Below, in pieces: positions 36,210 to 49,352 of a stretch of 64,000 bases of DNA. The stretch comes from Capsicum annuum. Lineage: Eukaryota > Streptophyta > Magnoliopsida > Solanales > Solanaceae. The notes under the pieces were generated by a model that was not told the origin of the DNA, made no database searches, and worked only from the letters and a program-made list of their open reading frames with translations. Position 1 is the first letter of the stretch, and each line of letters opens with the position of its first letter. The stretch spans positions 80,091,930 through 80,155,929 of the forward strand of contig NC_061122.1 of NCBI RefSeq assembly GCF_002878395.1, written 5' to 3'. Made by a program: the position numbers and the translations under genes.

Positions 36210-38749
36210 TGACACGACCCAAAAAAGGGCCTTGTCATATGGGCACCTCAAGCCCAACAAGGATCAGAGATCGCCCCATTAACCCAACCTAACCATCACA
36301 GCAATCCACAAATACCGGATGAACTCTGATTATAAAATAAGATAGCGGAAATAAGACTACAATCATAGCTTTAGAAGCATCTAATTAATTCATTAATATC
36401 AACAACTAACCAACGTACCCAAGTCCAAAGTCTTCCACAAAGCCTCTACAAAACCAATGTCTATAATATATCGGGACAAGCCCCCGACACTATCCAGAAC
36501 CAAGTCTAAAACAAGTCTATGACATAAGATAAAAGACTATGAAATGTATGCCTTTCGAAGAATGGAAGCTCACCACTTTAATGTCAACACACGATCTTCA
36601 AGAACACCTAGTCACTGCGTAGGAAAAGAAGAAGAAGCTTCGACCCCTATGTCGCATGGGGACATAGCATCCGGAGATGGTTAGGGTGGAGCGCTAGCAT
36701 GTAACTCAAGGATAAGGATAAAATAGTGCAGTTATTGAAAGCCAAGTCAAACCATCATATGTAACCACTTTTTTATCTACATAGGCATATATGAAGATAC
36801 ATAAACATATATATAGGTACATAACGTGCCAAAATAAAGAACAAGTCATAACATGCGTTCTTGAAGCACTAATTCATGAGACATGGTGTGAAGGACTCAA
36901 ACCTTCTACCCTTAAAGTTTAGAACATTGAACTTCTCCGTTACACTAGGCAAGAAGCCCCAACCTCAAGATGTCTTATCTTATATAGCAAGTGGTCCCTA
37001 ACCACAAGCCATAACGTATAAATATAGCTTATGGATACTAACCACAAGCCGTCTCATATGGAAATTGGATACTAACCACAAGCAGTCTCATATGACAAGT
37101 GGACCTTAACCACAAACCATCTTCTATGGAAAGTGGACCTTAACCACAAACCATCTTATACAATAAGTAAACCTTAACCACAAATCGTCACATATATATA
37201 AATAGGAAGTAGACACTAAACACAAGCTGCCTCCTATGGAAAGTGGACCCTAACTACAAGCCATCACATTTATATAGCAAGTGAACACTAAACATAAGCT
37301 GTTATGACCATTACTAGTCGTCAATTTGGACTCTAACCCTTTATCTATGCATTAACACCCATTCGATTCAACACATAAGGACTCTAACCTTTTAGACAAT
37401 TCAAGCCACTAAGGCTACAATTCAACATTACATATATGACCACATGGTCTTTATAAAACCATCTAATAACCATCATTTAAATAGGCCAATGTCTTAGTTC
37501 ATACCATAATCAAATCCATTTATGGTCATCAAGACCCTTACAAACCATTCATTCTTCATTAGCATTCTTATACAAAACTTTAGTTTGAAACACAATTCAA
37601 TTCCATACTTAGGGATTCCAACCCTTTTACCTACCATACCACCAAAGTTACCAAATTAACTCATTACATGGCCACAAGGCCTTCACATAGCCATTTACCA
37701 AGCATTCATATTTATTAGGTCAATTCAACAATTCATTCATATTTATTAGACCAATATCATAGTTTAATACTCCATTAACAAGTGACTAGTTATTTCTCTT
37801 ATACATTTTCACAAACACCTTGAGGGCATACATTTATTAAGACCAAAAACCAAAGTAAAAATCATCTAATTTAAGGTTACTCATGACTCATTTGTTAAAC
37901 AACCATCAAAAATCACCCACATGTATAATTCATTACCCCAAACATGTATAAACATAAGTTTAAGCAAGAGTAAACAATACCCAACACTATGCATCAAAAC
38001 CCTAAACATTTGATTTCAAAACCATTATTTACAAATCAAAATCATTGTTTAAAACACTTGATATCTTGAACTAACAATAAGGGAAGAGATAGATGCCTTA
38101 TATAATATGATTCATGGAAGAAACTTGACCCCTCTTAGCTTCTAGATGAACACTTAAGAAACTCTAGCCTCCAATCTTCAAGAGTTAGTTAGAGAGTGTT
38201 TTTGGTGAATCTTGATCATCCAAAATATGTTATGAGAGGACTAAACATATTATATAGTGAGGGGACTTAAGAGTTTTAGGGCGGGAAATGTCCATAAAGA
38301 CCTTAGCTTAAAAGATAGATACTAACCCGTAGGAGGGTACGTCTCCCACACTAAATCGTACCCTAGGGTATGAGTGGTCCCCTAACTCATACCCTAGGCC
38401 TCACCATGGACCCCTAAACTATCCAGGATATGACTACACAAGCAAAACCCATATCTTAGGGTATGAATTGCACCCTAAATTATACCTTGAACCGTACTTT
38501 GGATAGATTCAACCAGTCTAAGCTTATGAAATATATGACTAGGCAGCATATCACTCATACACTAATATTCGACTTAGAAGAGGCTAAATCGTATCTTGAT
38601 CAGTATGTAACTCACACTACACTTGCTAACATACAAGGGACGGACAAATTCATATCCTAGGGTACGATTAGTACCCTTGAGTCATACCATGGATAGAATG
38701 TCCAAGACCCAAGATTTTTCTTTCAAGGGCCAAGGTTTAGGGTATTTCA
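36210..38749 (-). repeat. E5 3' LTR
   Basis: 2540 bp from TGACACGACCC to GGTATTTCA. In element sense it has a cluster of GGTACGAGTGGTACCC-like words (38330-38700), TATATAAT at about 38250, the 33-bp array (36960-37310) and the TCGGGACAAGCCCCCGA stem near 36470. The frame 38463-38660 runs through the word cluster and is not a gene. Confidence 0.88.
36960..37310 (-). repeat. 33-bp tandem array in the E5 3' LTR
   Basis: About ten imperfect units whose plus strand reads AAGTGGACCTTAACCACAA with spacers like CCATCTTATATGGC. Some units carry an extra TATATAAATA insert. The same array is at 55050-55405 in the 5' LTR and, in plus orientation with a changed core word, in the E9 LTR (9735-10440). Confidence 0.85.
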
Positions 38750-39050
38750 TTCTCCCCCACTTAGGATCATTCATCCTCGAATGGCAGGTAAGGAAAGCAT
38801 AGTCATAAGTTAACACACTATTATTCATCAAGCTAACCTTAAATCGAGTTAGAAAAAAAGGACATGCAATAAGACAAAGATCATGTCAAGATCATTATCG
38901 ATCAACTATTAGTTCCTTTAACTTTAGGACTCAAACCCATTGTCCATCAAAGACATTCGTTCATTTCAAAGTTTAGGGACTTGAACCCCTTGCCGAACAA
39001 GGACATAAATCAAGTTAAGAACACCAACACATACATCTCAAGTATGAGTT
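38750..39050 (-). other. E5 polypurine tract and 3' untranslated region
   Basis: 38750-38765 on the minus strand reads CCTAAGTGGGGGAGAA, the polypurine tract. The following 280 bases are untranslated. They contain two B-box-like words (minus strand GGTTTGAGTCC at about 38927-38938 and GGTTCAAGTCC at about 38977-38988). They match the last two units of the E9 array at 8407-8470. Confidence 0.72.
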
Positions 39051-39360
39051 TTTACAAAATGGAGGACAAATGCGGATACTTGTACTTCATGTCCTCTTCT
39101 GCCTCCCAAGTAGCTTCCTCAGACTTTTGGTTCCTCCATAGAACCTTTACCAAAGCCACCTCCTTCGTTCGCAACTGGCAAACTTGCCAACCCAAGACCT
39201 TTATTGGGACCTCCTCATAGGTTAAAGAGTCTAAAATACCAATATCCTCTAAGGAAAACTACCAACAAAGGATCAACTATACACTATCTCAATATAGAGA
39301 CATAAAAAAAAATGAAAGAATGAGACTCATGCTAGAGGGAAAGTCCAAGTCAACTTATAC
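39051..39360 (-). pseudogene. E5 chromodomain and integrase tail remnant
   Basis: The minus strand reads EEVPIKVLGWQ, ALVKVLWRNQKSEEATWEAEEDMKYKYPHL, broken here into its motif parts: the chromodomain tryptophans (VLWRNQ, ATWEAE) are present and the frame is nearly clean. Upstream only a short piece of the integrase tail (FYVSILR) can be read before the similarity ends. The plus-strand frame 38981-39220 is its shadow. Confidence 0.72.
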
Positions 39361-40515
39361 TTTCCCATTAACACCTCACTACGAGGACCTGAATCTAGCC
39401 ATATGCTACTCCCAAGTTCAAGCCTATTTAAAGCAAAAAGGAGTGAACTTAATCCACTGAGCTCTATTTCTTAAATCCATCCATGAACACTACTCAACAA
39501 AGCATCCCATATAGAATATACATATACATGGTCCACCCCACAAGGAGGTCACCCCAAATATCTTATTTACCCGCTAACAACCTATACTTTCCCAGGAAAA
39601 ACCATCCTTATTATGCATAATAGAATAAAAACTCTTCACTGGAACCATTCTAGAAAGAAGGAATAGAGATTGGACAAGTGTCCAAAATAGGCCAACCCAT
39701 GACTCAATCTCCCTATCAGGAAACTAGGAAAGTCATTAAGGAGAATCTCAGGACACTCATTACTATTGAGACCAAATCTAAAGAACGGCCTTCCGAGTTA
39801 GAATCTCTACCTAGACCAAATAGTAGAGGCACTCTTTGGAGATCAACTTTTGGACTCTAAGGTAAGAGATGAACTTCCCCTTAGTTACTAAAGAACTCAC
39901 TTCCCGTACAATTACCAGCTCATTAGGGAATCTAAACATGACCATACAGATTCGACAATATAGGGAAGCATAGCACGAATGCAACTATATCCAACTTTAT
40001 CAAATTAATAAGAGTTTTTCACTACCAACCACTACCACCACACCTCTTATAGAATCTTTACAACTATAGAGTCTTTTACCAGGGTAGAAACAAAAAAGAA
40101 TCCAACATAACTTTGGCAGAAAATTCAAAATACACAATCATGAATAGGGCCACATAGGAGAGAGGGGACCCTATATCAAGTAAAGAATACGCATCACAGA
40201 AAAAGAGTTTCAACATACCCGTAACAACATCCGAAGATGCTTCGAACACCTGACAGGTAGTAAGTAAATTTAACCAATTTTAGCCAGTATTGGTACTAGA
40301 AATAAATGCAGAAGAAGAAACAACACCCTTTCATGAAGTAGTAGACAAAGTAGTAATATTTGTCCTGTTGGCCCACGTAGCCACTAAAGAAGGGCACTCT
40401 CGCTACATTTGCCCAATCTAACCATATCAAAAACACCTATTTCTCCCCTTCACACTCTCACCACGATAAAACTAACCACAAAATCTACAAGGAGGGTATA
40501 TCGACACTGATTAGT
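39361..40515 (-). pseudogene. E5 protease-to-gag remnant with RT-integrase core deleted
   Basis: From 39660 to 40515 the minus strand follows the linker between protease and RT, the protease and the zinc knuckle, matching E3 at 29050-29720. The knuckle (about 40390-40440) has stops and has lost one Cys and the His. Between the chromodomain piece and 39660 I find no RT, RNase H or integrase text, so about 3 kb of pol is missing. 39361-39660 is not recognised. The frame 39678-39860 (plus) is a shadow. Confidence 0.65.
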
Positions 40516-42021
40516 CCCTATTATAATGCTTAACTCACTCCCATAATTGAGGGGTGATAAGGTCATTATCAAGTAACCCAATTTGAATTGGGGTCGAATC
40601 TTGAGGAGTGAATGCTATAGACTTTGAACCCAATGGTTGCTTAAATTACTATGAGATACCCGAAATGCTAAATAAAGTAACATATAAAATAAAATGGGGG
40701 GATTTTCTTAGAACTTTCCACACCACCAGTTACAACTACTCGTTAGGCAAAATCTTTGATTTGAATTCAAAAATTTGGGGAATCTTGGGACTATGTCTAT
40801 CTAAAGGCAAAAAATGTGGGTGATGTTTGTTTAATAAAAAGTCTAGTTACTAAATATTGGATAGGCTAGTTCAAAGATCTTTGGAGTCAATCTTTCGATA
40901 AAACAATAATGATTTTACCCATTAGCTCTTTCGAGCACCTAACAAGTGTTAAATTTGCATAATGACCCAAAACCTCAACCAAGCATCCCTATGTCTAGTA
41001 TGATGATTGTTACATGATTTACACTCCCTAAATGCTTATTTCTAAGATTGTAAAGGGTAGTAAACCGTAGGATTAGTTGTCCACCATTGCCTTATCCCCC
41101 TATAACCCTCTTTCGAGGATGTTATAGGTTACATAATATTCACCTAAATCCCTCTTTTGAGGACGACAAAGAATTTCTAGAGCTTAGGGTTTTCATCCAT
41201 CAAACCCATTTGGAGATTTGGGGTTTTCACCCTTCAAATTCCAACCCATAAGCTCATGTAATGGTGGAATCCATACTCAGTAACTAAAGTTCATACAAAC
41301 ACAACAATACCCATATACAATTACACTCTAGTTTAACATAATCCCAAGACTAAAGAAATTAACTACTCATTTGATAGGAGAAAAGAATTTTACCAAGTAA
41401 TGCATCCATGGAATTTATAATAAGAGAGGGTAAAATAATCTTCAATTTCCCACTATAATTTCACTAATTTTTCTTTTCAACAACAATTACCAAGAAAAAA
41501 AAACTCAATAGTCCCCTCTTTTTCTCAAAAATCTACGGTTCTTTCTCTCTATAAGCTTTTCTTCATCTCTCTACTTACCATAATGCCCTTTTGCTTATTT
41601 CTCCTGTTAGGCCAGGGTCACGAAGTATTGGTTGCGATCATGCAATTGCAGTCATGTCTATGAGCGAACGATCGCATTATATTGGATAACCTTGAATGAG
41701 TAAAATTGCATTCTTCTGATTGCGATTGTGTTATTCGAGGCTAGGTAAAATTTTTGCTTAGCTAATAGCAACTGCGGTGATTTGACCATGACCACGGTAC
41801 CGGAGGTCCTTTTTGCTCTGAGTCTTCAACTGTACTTTTTCTGCTCCTTTTTATCATTTTAAGCTCTAATCCATATCCTTCTATCTTTTTAACTCTTATA
41901 CCTGCAAAGACTGGATATTAGTGTATTTAATCATAATTATGACTCATTTATTCATTTTAAACAAGGTAATGTGCACTAATAATGACTGTAAATGAGTGGT
42001 AAAATACCACTAATCACCCCA
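40516..42021 (-). repeat. E6 LTR, solo-like copy in E5 gag (copy a)
   Basis: A 1496-bp LTR (40521-42016) flanked by cccta on the left (40516-40520) and cccca on the right (42017-42021), a target duplication with one change. E5 gag resumes directly on the right, so this copy has lost its E6 interior, as after recombination between two LTRs. Its partner is 51761-53239. It includes GCGATCGC-like words at 41620-41810 and the frame 40608-40823, which is unsupported. Confidence 0.85.
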
Positions 42022-43150
42022 CTAGCCTGAGAATCACCACTTACCCAGTTTCTCTTGGACCACTTACCACTAGACTATTGGCCTCCACTTTGTTTAGAAA
42101 GCTAAGAACTCTTACTCTACGTCTCATCAATCTTAGTCTTTTTCTTTTTCTCTTCCACCACTTATTGCATATACACAACTAGTCTGGAGACATCCATGTC
42201 TTTGATAAAAAAATCTGCCTTACTCTCAAGGACCAATTCGGGAGATAGTCTTGAAGTAAACTTACGCATTATAGCTCTCATGCTAGAAACCACCCCAGGG
42301 GCATTCCTAGACAAATGCTGGAATTTCAAGGCATACTCCTTGACAGACATCCTACCTTATCTCAAATTCACAAACTCTTCCACTTTCTCTTCCCTAAACT
42401 TTTGAGGAAAGAAGCAGTAAAGAAGGCACTAGAGAAATCCTCCCATATGGCAGAACTAACACCCTCACCTCTTGACTATTCCTACTCTTCGTACCATTGG
42501 TACTCCATATTTTTCAATTAATAGGAAGCAAATTCAACACCTTTAAATTTTGATGCATGTATAATTAGAAAGATCTTCTCCATTTCATTAATGAAACTTT
42601 TAAGGATTTTCTTCAACCTTTACACTCATAAACATAGAAGGGTGAAACCTTATAAATTAGCAAACCCTTGTGGCCTCAGAGAATAGAGAAATAGGAACAC
42701 TATGTCTAAACTGAGAAGCTACTAATTGTGTCAACAGAGTAATCTAGCAACAGAACTCAGCATTAGTAACATCCCTTTGAGGTGACGTAGGAGAAGGAGT
42801 AGAGGGAACTGGTGGAACTCTTGGACCATTAGGTATAGGACCCCTAGACCGAACATGGACTCCATAAGTAGGGCGAGTCCCATCAATATCATCCCCAGTC
42901 GGGATGGAAGGGTTAGCAGCAACTTCAGATCTTTTTGGAGGTATGATCTAAAAGTTAAGCAAACAAAAATCAGAAGGATCTAAGACCTTAAATTCTATAG
43001 CTCAAAATAGAACCACAAGAAAGGAAAATATTCCTACATGCCTTATAGCCTCTTTCTTATAAGTGTGACGTGCCACACACCCATAAAAGAGACTCTACTT
43101 AACATAACTTTGTGGACTCCCAACTAATCATAAACCTAGATCTGATACCA
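42022..43150 (-). pseudogene. E5 gag N-terminal region (copy a), leader and primer site
   Basis: The gag N-terminal half, read leftward from 42944. The expected ATG is ATA here, followed by PPKRSEVAANPSIPTGDD. The frame 42162-42350 shows the gag words SVKEYALKFQHLSRNAPGVV and MRKFTSRLSPELV. The leader runs to the primer site at 43139-43150 (TGGTATCAGATC, changed from GAGCC). The same stretch is present as copy b at 53245-54298, but copy b lacks about 120 bp (SPEL...MR region). Confidence 0.78.
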
Positions 43151-43153
43151 ACT

Positions 43154-43618
43154 TGACACAATCCAAAAATAGGCCTTGTCGTATTGGCACCTCAAGCCCA
43201 AGAAGGACCAGAGATCGCCCTATTAACCCAACCCAACCCAACCCAACCATCACAACAATCGACAATTACAAGATGAACTCTGGTTATAGATTAAGTTAGC
43301 AGAAATAAAACTACAATCATAGATTAAGAAACAACTAATCAATTCATTAATATCAACAACTAACCAACGTACCCAAGTACATAGTCATCCAAAAAGACTC
43401 TACAAAACCGATGTCTACAATATGTCGGGACATACCCCTGACACTAGTTAGAACTAAGAGTAAAACAAGTTTATGACATAAGATAAAAGACTAAGAAATG
43501 TATGCCTTTTGAAGAATGGAAGCTCACCATTTTAATGTCAATACACAATTCTCTCGATGACCTGGTCACTGCACTAGAAGAGAAGAAGAACCTCTAGACC
43601 CTATGTCGTGTGAGGACA
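43154..43618 (-). repeat. Truncated E5 LTR in the middle of E5
   Basis: Starts TTGACACAATCC directly after the copy a primer site and follows the inner end of the E5 LTR (36210 onward) for about 465 bases, then stops near 43618. It contains an AACCC repeat expanded to five units at about 43225-43247, where the other copies have one or two. No target duplication is seen on its right. Confidence 0.8.
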
Positions 43619-44394
43619 CAATATGACTCACTAGATTTACAAAGTATGCCTTTAGCTTTTAGATTTCAGATATAGAAGTATGTACTTTCTACACTTAGAC
43701 AATACGATTTAAATACAGAGTATTAGCTAAGCTTTTAGAACTAAATGTTATGACTCACTAAATTTACAAAGTATGATTTGCTATTCATGATTTTAGATGT
43801 CAGTTTTCCTCAGATATTCCAGCTTATGTGAGTCATTTACATTTAGCATGCATTGTTTTACAAATTATGAGATGATGTTTTACTTATGCATTTCACCCCA
43901 TATACTCAGTACATCATTAAAGTACTGAGACACATATACGTCTATGTGCTACATTATCTCATAATATAGGTTTAGGTGCTCAGTATCAGCAGCGTAAGTA
44001 GTTTGAGCATCCCCATCTACATCCGATAGTTGGTAAGTCCTCATAGTTCAGGGACTTATTCATTCACATTTTACAGCTTATTAGTCTATATGATTTAGTA
44101 TTTCTTTTTAGATAGTTTAAGTTAGATGAGGGTCTGTCCCAATGACTCTCTAGTTATTAGTAGTAGAGGCTTGTCAGAATGCTAGTTTTGATTTAAATTA
44201 TTCAGTTTTGAGGTTTCAGACATTATTTTTAGATATTTTATTCAGTTAGTTTTTGCATATAGTATGACTCTTAATGTCTATGTTCTAATTATTATGAGAT
44301 TTAGACTTAGTAGAAGGTAGATAGGGTTAGCTTAAGGCTACTCATAGTCTTGACCTCCGTGTGATGTCTTAGGACCAGGTTTTAGGGTGTCACA
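43619..44394 (+). repeat. LTR fragment of another element (plus orientation)
   Basis: The end part of a Tekay-like LTR: it contains TGAGGGTCTGTCCCAATGACT and GGTTAGCTTAAGGCTACTC and ends GGGTGTCACA at 44394, in parallel with the end of the E2 LTR (13650-13722). No primer site follows and its start is missing, so it is a broken fragment of an unassigned element. A short word (TGACTCACTA(G/A)ATTTACAAAGTATG, given in its parts TGACTCACTA and ATTTACAAAGTATG) occurs twice at about 43622 and 43751. Confidence 0.6.
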
Positions 44395-46540
44395 CACTAC
44401 AAGTAAGGTAAGCGGTTAGAGATCTCAGAGGACTTTCTAATATTATAACATACGGTTAGGGTAGGGTAGGATATCATTTTGGAAACAACATGGCTACACC
44501 CTTCCTTGAAATTCTACATCACATTTTTCAAAGTTCTTTCTTTTTCTCTATAACTATGGGCCATTCTCCTTGCTTTCTTTCTTCTACCATGCCTACTTTT
44601 TGCTTCCTTTGCTCACCCAACTTTTTTTATCTCATTTTCTTGCAATGTTAAAGCTATCTTTTATTTTTTGGGACCTTCTCTTTTCTATTTGCTTCTTTTC
44701 AAAACTTAGGCACACTAGGTATACACTAACTCTTTTTGGTACCAAACTTTCTTCCTTCAATTTTTTCCTTCTGCAACTTAGGCTTTTTGTCTCAAATTAT
44801 ATTCTCAAGTTCAAGAAGGGTATGGTTTGAAAGAGTGATAAAAAGAATGGTTCATATCTTGTAATGTATTTGCCAAAGAAAGGTCCAAAGGCTCGAAGAG
44901 GGTACGAGGGATTACACTTATGCAAGGGTAGGCTTTTTAGGATTAAAGTGGGTACCAAAATTACAAAAATGGACTAAGATCATTTCTCCAACAAAGTACA
45001 ATGTAAATTAGCTATGAAAGACTTGAGGGGTAAGTTCTATATAGCATAAGTACACAAGAGATGAAGACAATCAACCTTACACACATGGCATGCGAGTACC
45101 GTTAAAAGGGTTCAATTGTTCTACCCACTCGAGATAAAGATAGGGTATTTATTAACTTTCCAACGTCAACTCTTGGAGTCATAAAAAGAAGGAAAATATC
45201 ATTACAAAGTTGCTGACGTTTATGCCTTTGTATTTTGTTAAAAATTTTGGATGGAGGGGGTTGTTTGCCTTTGTATCTGCACCACGCATAATTTGTTAAT
45301 TATGGCAACAACTCAAGCCATAGTCTCACATTGTGAACAATAGTGCAGGATAACTACCCATATGGTTACTCCGACTTCACCAATGGATATAGATGTTATC
45401 CCAAATCATCAATACTACAGGTACTCAGACTTGCCTTGCATTTTATAGCTTTAATACCACAGGTACTCAGACTTCCCCTACACCTACTGATAGAAACCCA
45501 ATCACGATAGCAAGACTCATTTAGTGTAATTCAAACTAAAAAATTACCAACTAACAAATACAAATAACTAGTCCATTCAAATGTAGGCACTATCAGAGTG
45601 CCTGAATATTACAACTCAAATAAAAAATAGAGTTAAGGATTATCCAAAAGAGCATAGAAGTATGTAGAAATATCAATAATACAAGCCCAAATGTCATGAA
45701 TAAGGAAACATCCCCAACTAATGAGGTAGCAGTTTCCCCACTGCATAAATAATAATAGGTAGAATAGATAAGGGTGCTCCCTGAAATCGCATCAAGGGCT
45801 TCTATCACTCACAGACCCTGCATCATCACCATCCTCCTTAAGATCTGACCACTCAGCTGAGGCCTCATCATCATTGTCCATCCAAGAAGTAGGAAGCATG
45901 CTTTGGGGCTTCTAAACCTTTCATAGACCCTTTACCCCTTTCTACATCTTTGTAAAGAATCATCCCTCTTTCTCTCCCTAGTGATTATCTTTTCATGTAT
46001 GCTTCAAAGATCCTAATGTGATGCTGCCAAAGAGGAGTAGGCTTTCTCAAGCCAATCAATAGTATTTTTTTTCTTCTTTTGGTCCTCCTTGTATTCATCA
46101 TAATCGGTACGTGACACATACGAGTGATGGATGGTGGAGGGCTCTCCCAACCCTTAAGGTAAGCTATCTATAAGCTATTTAACAATTATAATATTAACTC
46201 TAATCTCTTCAAGAGGTCCCATGGTGGTTGGCCTATGAGGCTCAGGTTTACTATATGTTCGTCTCTTCTAAGTTGACCTTTCTTTTCTTGCTTTTGCCTG
46301 GTGTGCCCTTTTCTCGATTCCTCATGGCAATAGGTCCACGATCGCATTTCTAAGATCATGATATGTTGTTCGTAATTGCGGTAACTGAGGATAAAATCCC
46401 CTATTTTTGCTTTATTTTTCATTGCCTACATAGCTATCAGTTTTCTAGCTCTGTTTTCCCCCTGTTTTTCTGAGCACACTATTTATGTTAAAAAGACCTA
46501 CAAAGCATCAAAACAAACAAAAATGAGTTAAGGATGAGTT
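44395..46540. other. Unassigned 2.1 kb, probably 3' part of E6
   Basis: Between the LTR fragment and the end of E6 integrase. Athila-type elements usually carry a long 3' region, sometimes with an extra envelope-like frame, and this may be that region. Open frames (44570-44830 plus, 45593-45808 and 46186-46422 minus) show no family motif that I recognise. The pyrimidine-rich stretch near 44510-44660 and stops elsewhere argue against a functional gene. Confidence 0.4.
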
Positions 46541-46570
46541 TCCTCCCATTAAGCACCTAATTTAAAGTCG

Positions 46571-47760
46571 TTGTACGACTTTCTTCCTTTATCTTATAGT
46601 ATCGTTGAAGTTAACACCCTCGACCTTGGCCAACACGAAGAATTTTTCATTGTAGTACTTCACTCTTCGTCCATTGACTACAAATTTCTTCCCTTTCTTA
46701 TCTTCCAACTCAACTGCACCACTTGGGTAGACTTTAGAATCACAAATGGTTTCAACCATTTTGAGCGAAGCTTCCCTGCAAAGAGTTTTAAATGAGAGTT
46801 GTAGAGGAGTACATTCTCTACAATATGGAATTCTCGTTGTAATATCCGAGCATCATGCCATTTCTTCATTTTCTCTTTGTACAATGCCGTATTCTCATAA
46901 GCCTTAAGCCAAAATTCTTTAATCTCATGGAGTTGTGTCACCCTCGCCTCAAATGCTTCTCCCCAATTCATATTTAGCCTCTTCAAAGCCCACAAGGCCT
47001 TATGCTTAAGCTCAATAGGTAAATGACATGCTTACCAAACACTAATTGATAGGGATACATACCAATTGGGGTTTTGTAGGCCGTTCTATAGGCCTAAAAA
47101 GATTTATCAAGTTGTCTTGCCCAATTAGTGCGACCTATATTTACCGTCTTTTCGGGGATGTATTTGATTTTGTGATTTGACATCTCTACTTGAACACTTG
47201 TTTGGGGGTGGTATGGAGTGGAAACTTTATGCTTGACTCCATACTTATCAAGAAGAGGACCAAATATTAGATTGCAAAAATTTGAACCCATATCACTAAT
47301 GTTGCCCGAGGGGTGCCGAACCTTGTAAAAATATTCTTTCTTAGAAATGAGGTGACATATTTGCTCTCATTAGTGGGGAGTGCAATGGCCTCCACCCATT
47401 TTGAAACGTAATAGACCACCACTAAAATGTATTTATTCTAAAAGTAACTAACAAAAGGACCCATGAAATTGATCCCCCATACATAAAAAAGCTCCACCTC
47501 TAAGTTAGGCTTGAGAGGCATCTCGTGCCTTCTTGAAATACCTCCGTGCATTTGATAATTGTGATAAGATTTACCCCATTCAACGGTGTCCTTATGCATG
47601 GAAGGCCAATAAAATTTTCATTAGAGAATCTTGGCGGTAGTTTGGACTCCTCTATGATGACTACCATATGATGAAAAATGACAAGCTTCCAAGATGTCAT
47701 TTATTTCAAAGTACATGACACAATGTCTATTAACTCCATCAGTACACTCTCAAAATAAGA
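46571..47760 (-). pseudogene. E6 integrase
   Basis: Integrase of a Tat/Athila-branch element on the minus strand. The frame 47094-47291 has GSNFCNLIFGPLLDKYGVKHKVSTPYHPQT, given here by its parts: YGVKHKVSTPYHPQTSVQVE, where the glutamate of the triad is still read. The tail (46678-46995) has NMNWGEAFEARVTQLHEI and SHLKLFAGKLRSKW, typical of the Athila C-terminus, without a chromodomain. The zinc-binding region (47500-47700) is decayed. Directly downstream lies TTTCCTCCCATTAAGCACC, a 3' landmark also present in E7 at 58504. Confidence 0.82.
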
Positions 47761-47820
47761 ACCGCTCATCCCAGAAATACCGCTTTGCATCAAATAAAAA
47801 TTGTTTCCTTTGATGGTAAC

Positions 47821-49350
47821 TTAGTCCCTCAAGGAGTACACTGCTTGGGACATAGTTGGAACAATCGGCATACCATGGTATACTATTCCCTTTGATGGCA
47901 TGATCAATTCATTGGGGGAAGTATCATCAATTTCTATTTCCCCATGCTTTTTATTGTTGCCATCTAGTCGATAGAGATAATAGCCCACTTGATTTTCATA
48001 TCCTTTCCGGTCTTTCACCTCGAAGTTGAACTCTTGTAGTAACAAAATCCACCTAATTAACTGTGGCTTTACTTCTTTCTTGGCCATAAGATACTTGAGA
48101 TTGGAATGGTCCATATTTAGTACTACCTTCGTGCCTAACAAATAGGGCTAAAATTTTTCAAAGGCATAAGCAACCACCAATAATTCTTGCTCGGTGACGG
48201 TCTAGTTGCGTTGGGAATCATTCATGGTTTTTATAGCATAGTAGATATGATGAAAAAGTTTGTCCTTGTATTGCCCTAGCACTGGACCCAATGCAATACC
48301 AATTGCATCAAACATTACATCAAATGGGGATTTCTAATCCGGAGCCATAATAATAGGAGCTGAAATGAGCAATTACTTAAGTTACTCGAAGGATTTCAAA
48401 CATGATTCATCAAAGTTGAACTTAGATTCTTTTTCAAGGAGTTTACACATATGATGTGCTATCTTGGAAAAGTCCTTAATGAAATGATGATAGAACCCGA
48501 CATGGCCAAGGAAACATCAAACCCATTTTACAAATATAGGGGGTGGGAGTTTAGAAATTACCTCAACCTTTGCTTGATCAACTTGAATGCCTTTTCCCAA
48601 AATTGCGTGGCCTAAGACAATTCCTTCTTTGACCATGAAGTGACACTTTTCCCAATTTATGATAAGGTTTTTTTCCACACACCTTTCATAGACTATATTT
48701 AAGTGTTCAAGGCATGACTCAAAAGAGTTTTCCACTATCGAGAAGTCATCCATAATTACTTCCATAGAGTCTTCATCCATATCTACAAATATGGACAACA
48801 TTCAAATGTTGAAAGGTTGTTGGGGCATTACACAACCCAAATGACATTCGCTGGAATGCAAATATACCATATAGGCAAGTAAAAGTTGTCTTTTCTTGGT
48901 ATTCTGGGGTGATACAAATTTGATTATATCCTGAGTGCCCATCCAAAAAGCAATATCACCCTCTTCTGGAAAGCCTATCCAACATTTGATCCATGAACAA
49001 CATTGAAATATGGTCCTTCTCGATCCATGAGTTTAATTTTTAGTAGTCCATACACATTGCTATCTGGTAACTGGTCGGACGGGGATGAGGTCATTTTCTT
49101 TATTTTTGACCACTGTGATACCACCCATTTTTAGAATGTATTACACCGGTCTTACCCACGTTCTATTGGATATAGGACAAATCACTTCCGCATCGAGCCA
49201 CTTTATAATCTCCTTTTTTGCTACCTCTTGCATGGGTTGGTTTAATTTTCTTTTGTGATCCACACATGGTATGTGATTTTGCTCGAGTTTAATTTTATGT
49301 GAGCAATGCCAGGAGATATGCCGATGATGTTCTCTATTGTCCACCCAATG
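47821..49350 (-). pseudogene. E6 reverse transcriptase and RNase H
   Basis: RT start at 49141-49344 (HKIKLEQNHIPCVDHKRKLN, VAKKEIIKWLDAEVICPIS). The palm region (48517-48801) has the catalytic box as IMDDFSIVENSFESCL, with Met-Asp-Asp kept. RNase H end (47821-48141) reads VVLNMDHSNLKYLMAKK and PQLIRWILLLQEF. Stops and shifts separate the pieces. The words are those of the Athila group, unlike the chromovirus pol of E1, E3 and E4. Confidence 0.85.
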
Positions 49351-49352
49351 GC

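Noticed and set aside
43221..43247. Telomere-like repeat (AACCC)n
   Set aside because: Only about five units, and the plant telomere unit is CCCTAAA; it is a local expansion of a motif present once in sister LTRs.
44570..44830. 86-codon plus-strand hydrophobic frame, considered as an envelope-like gene of E6
   Set aside because: It is on the opposite strand to E6, low in complexity, and has no signal or family motif.
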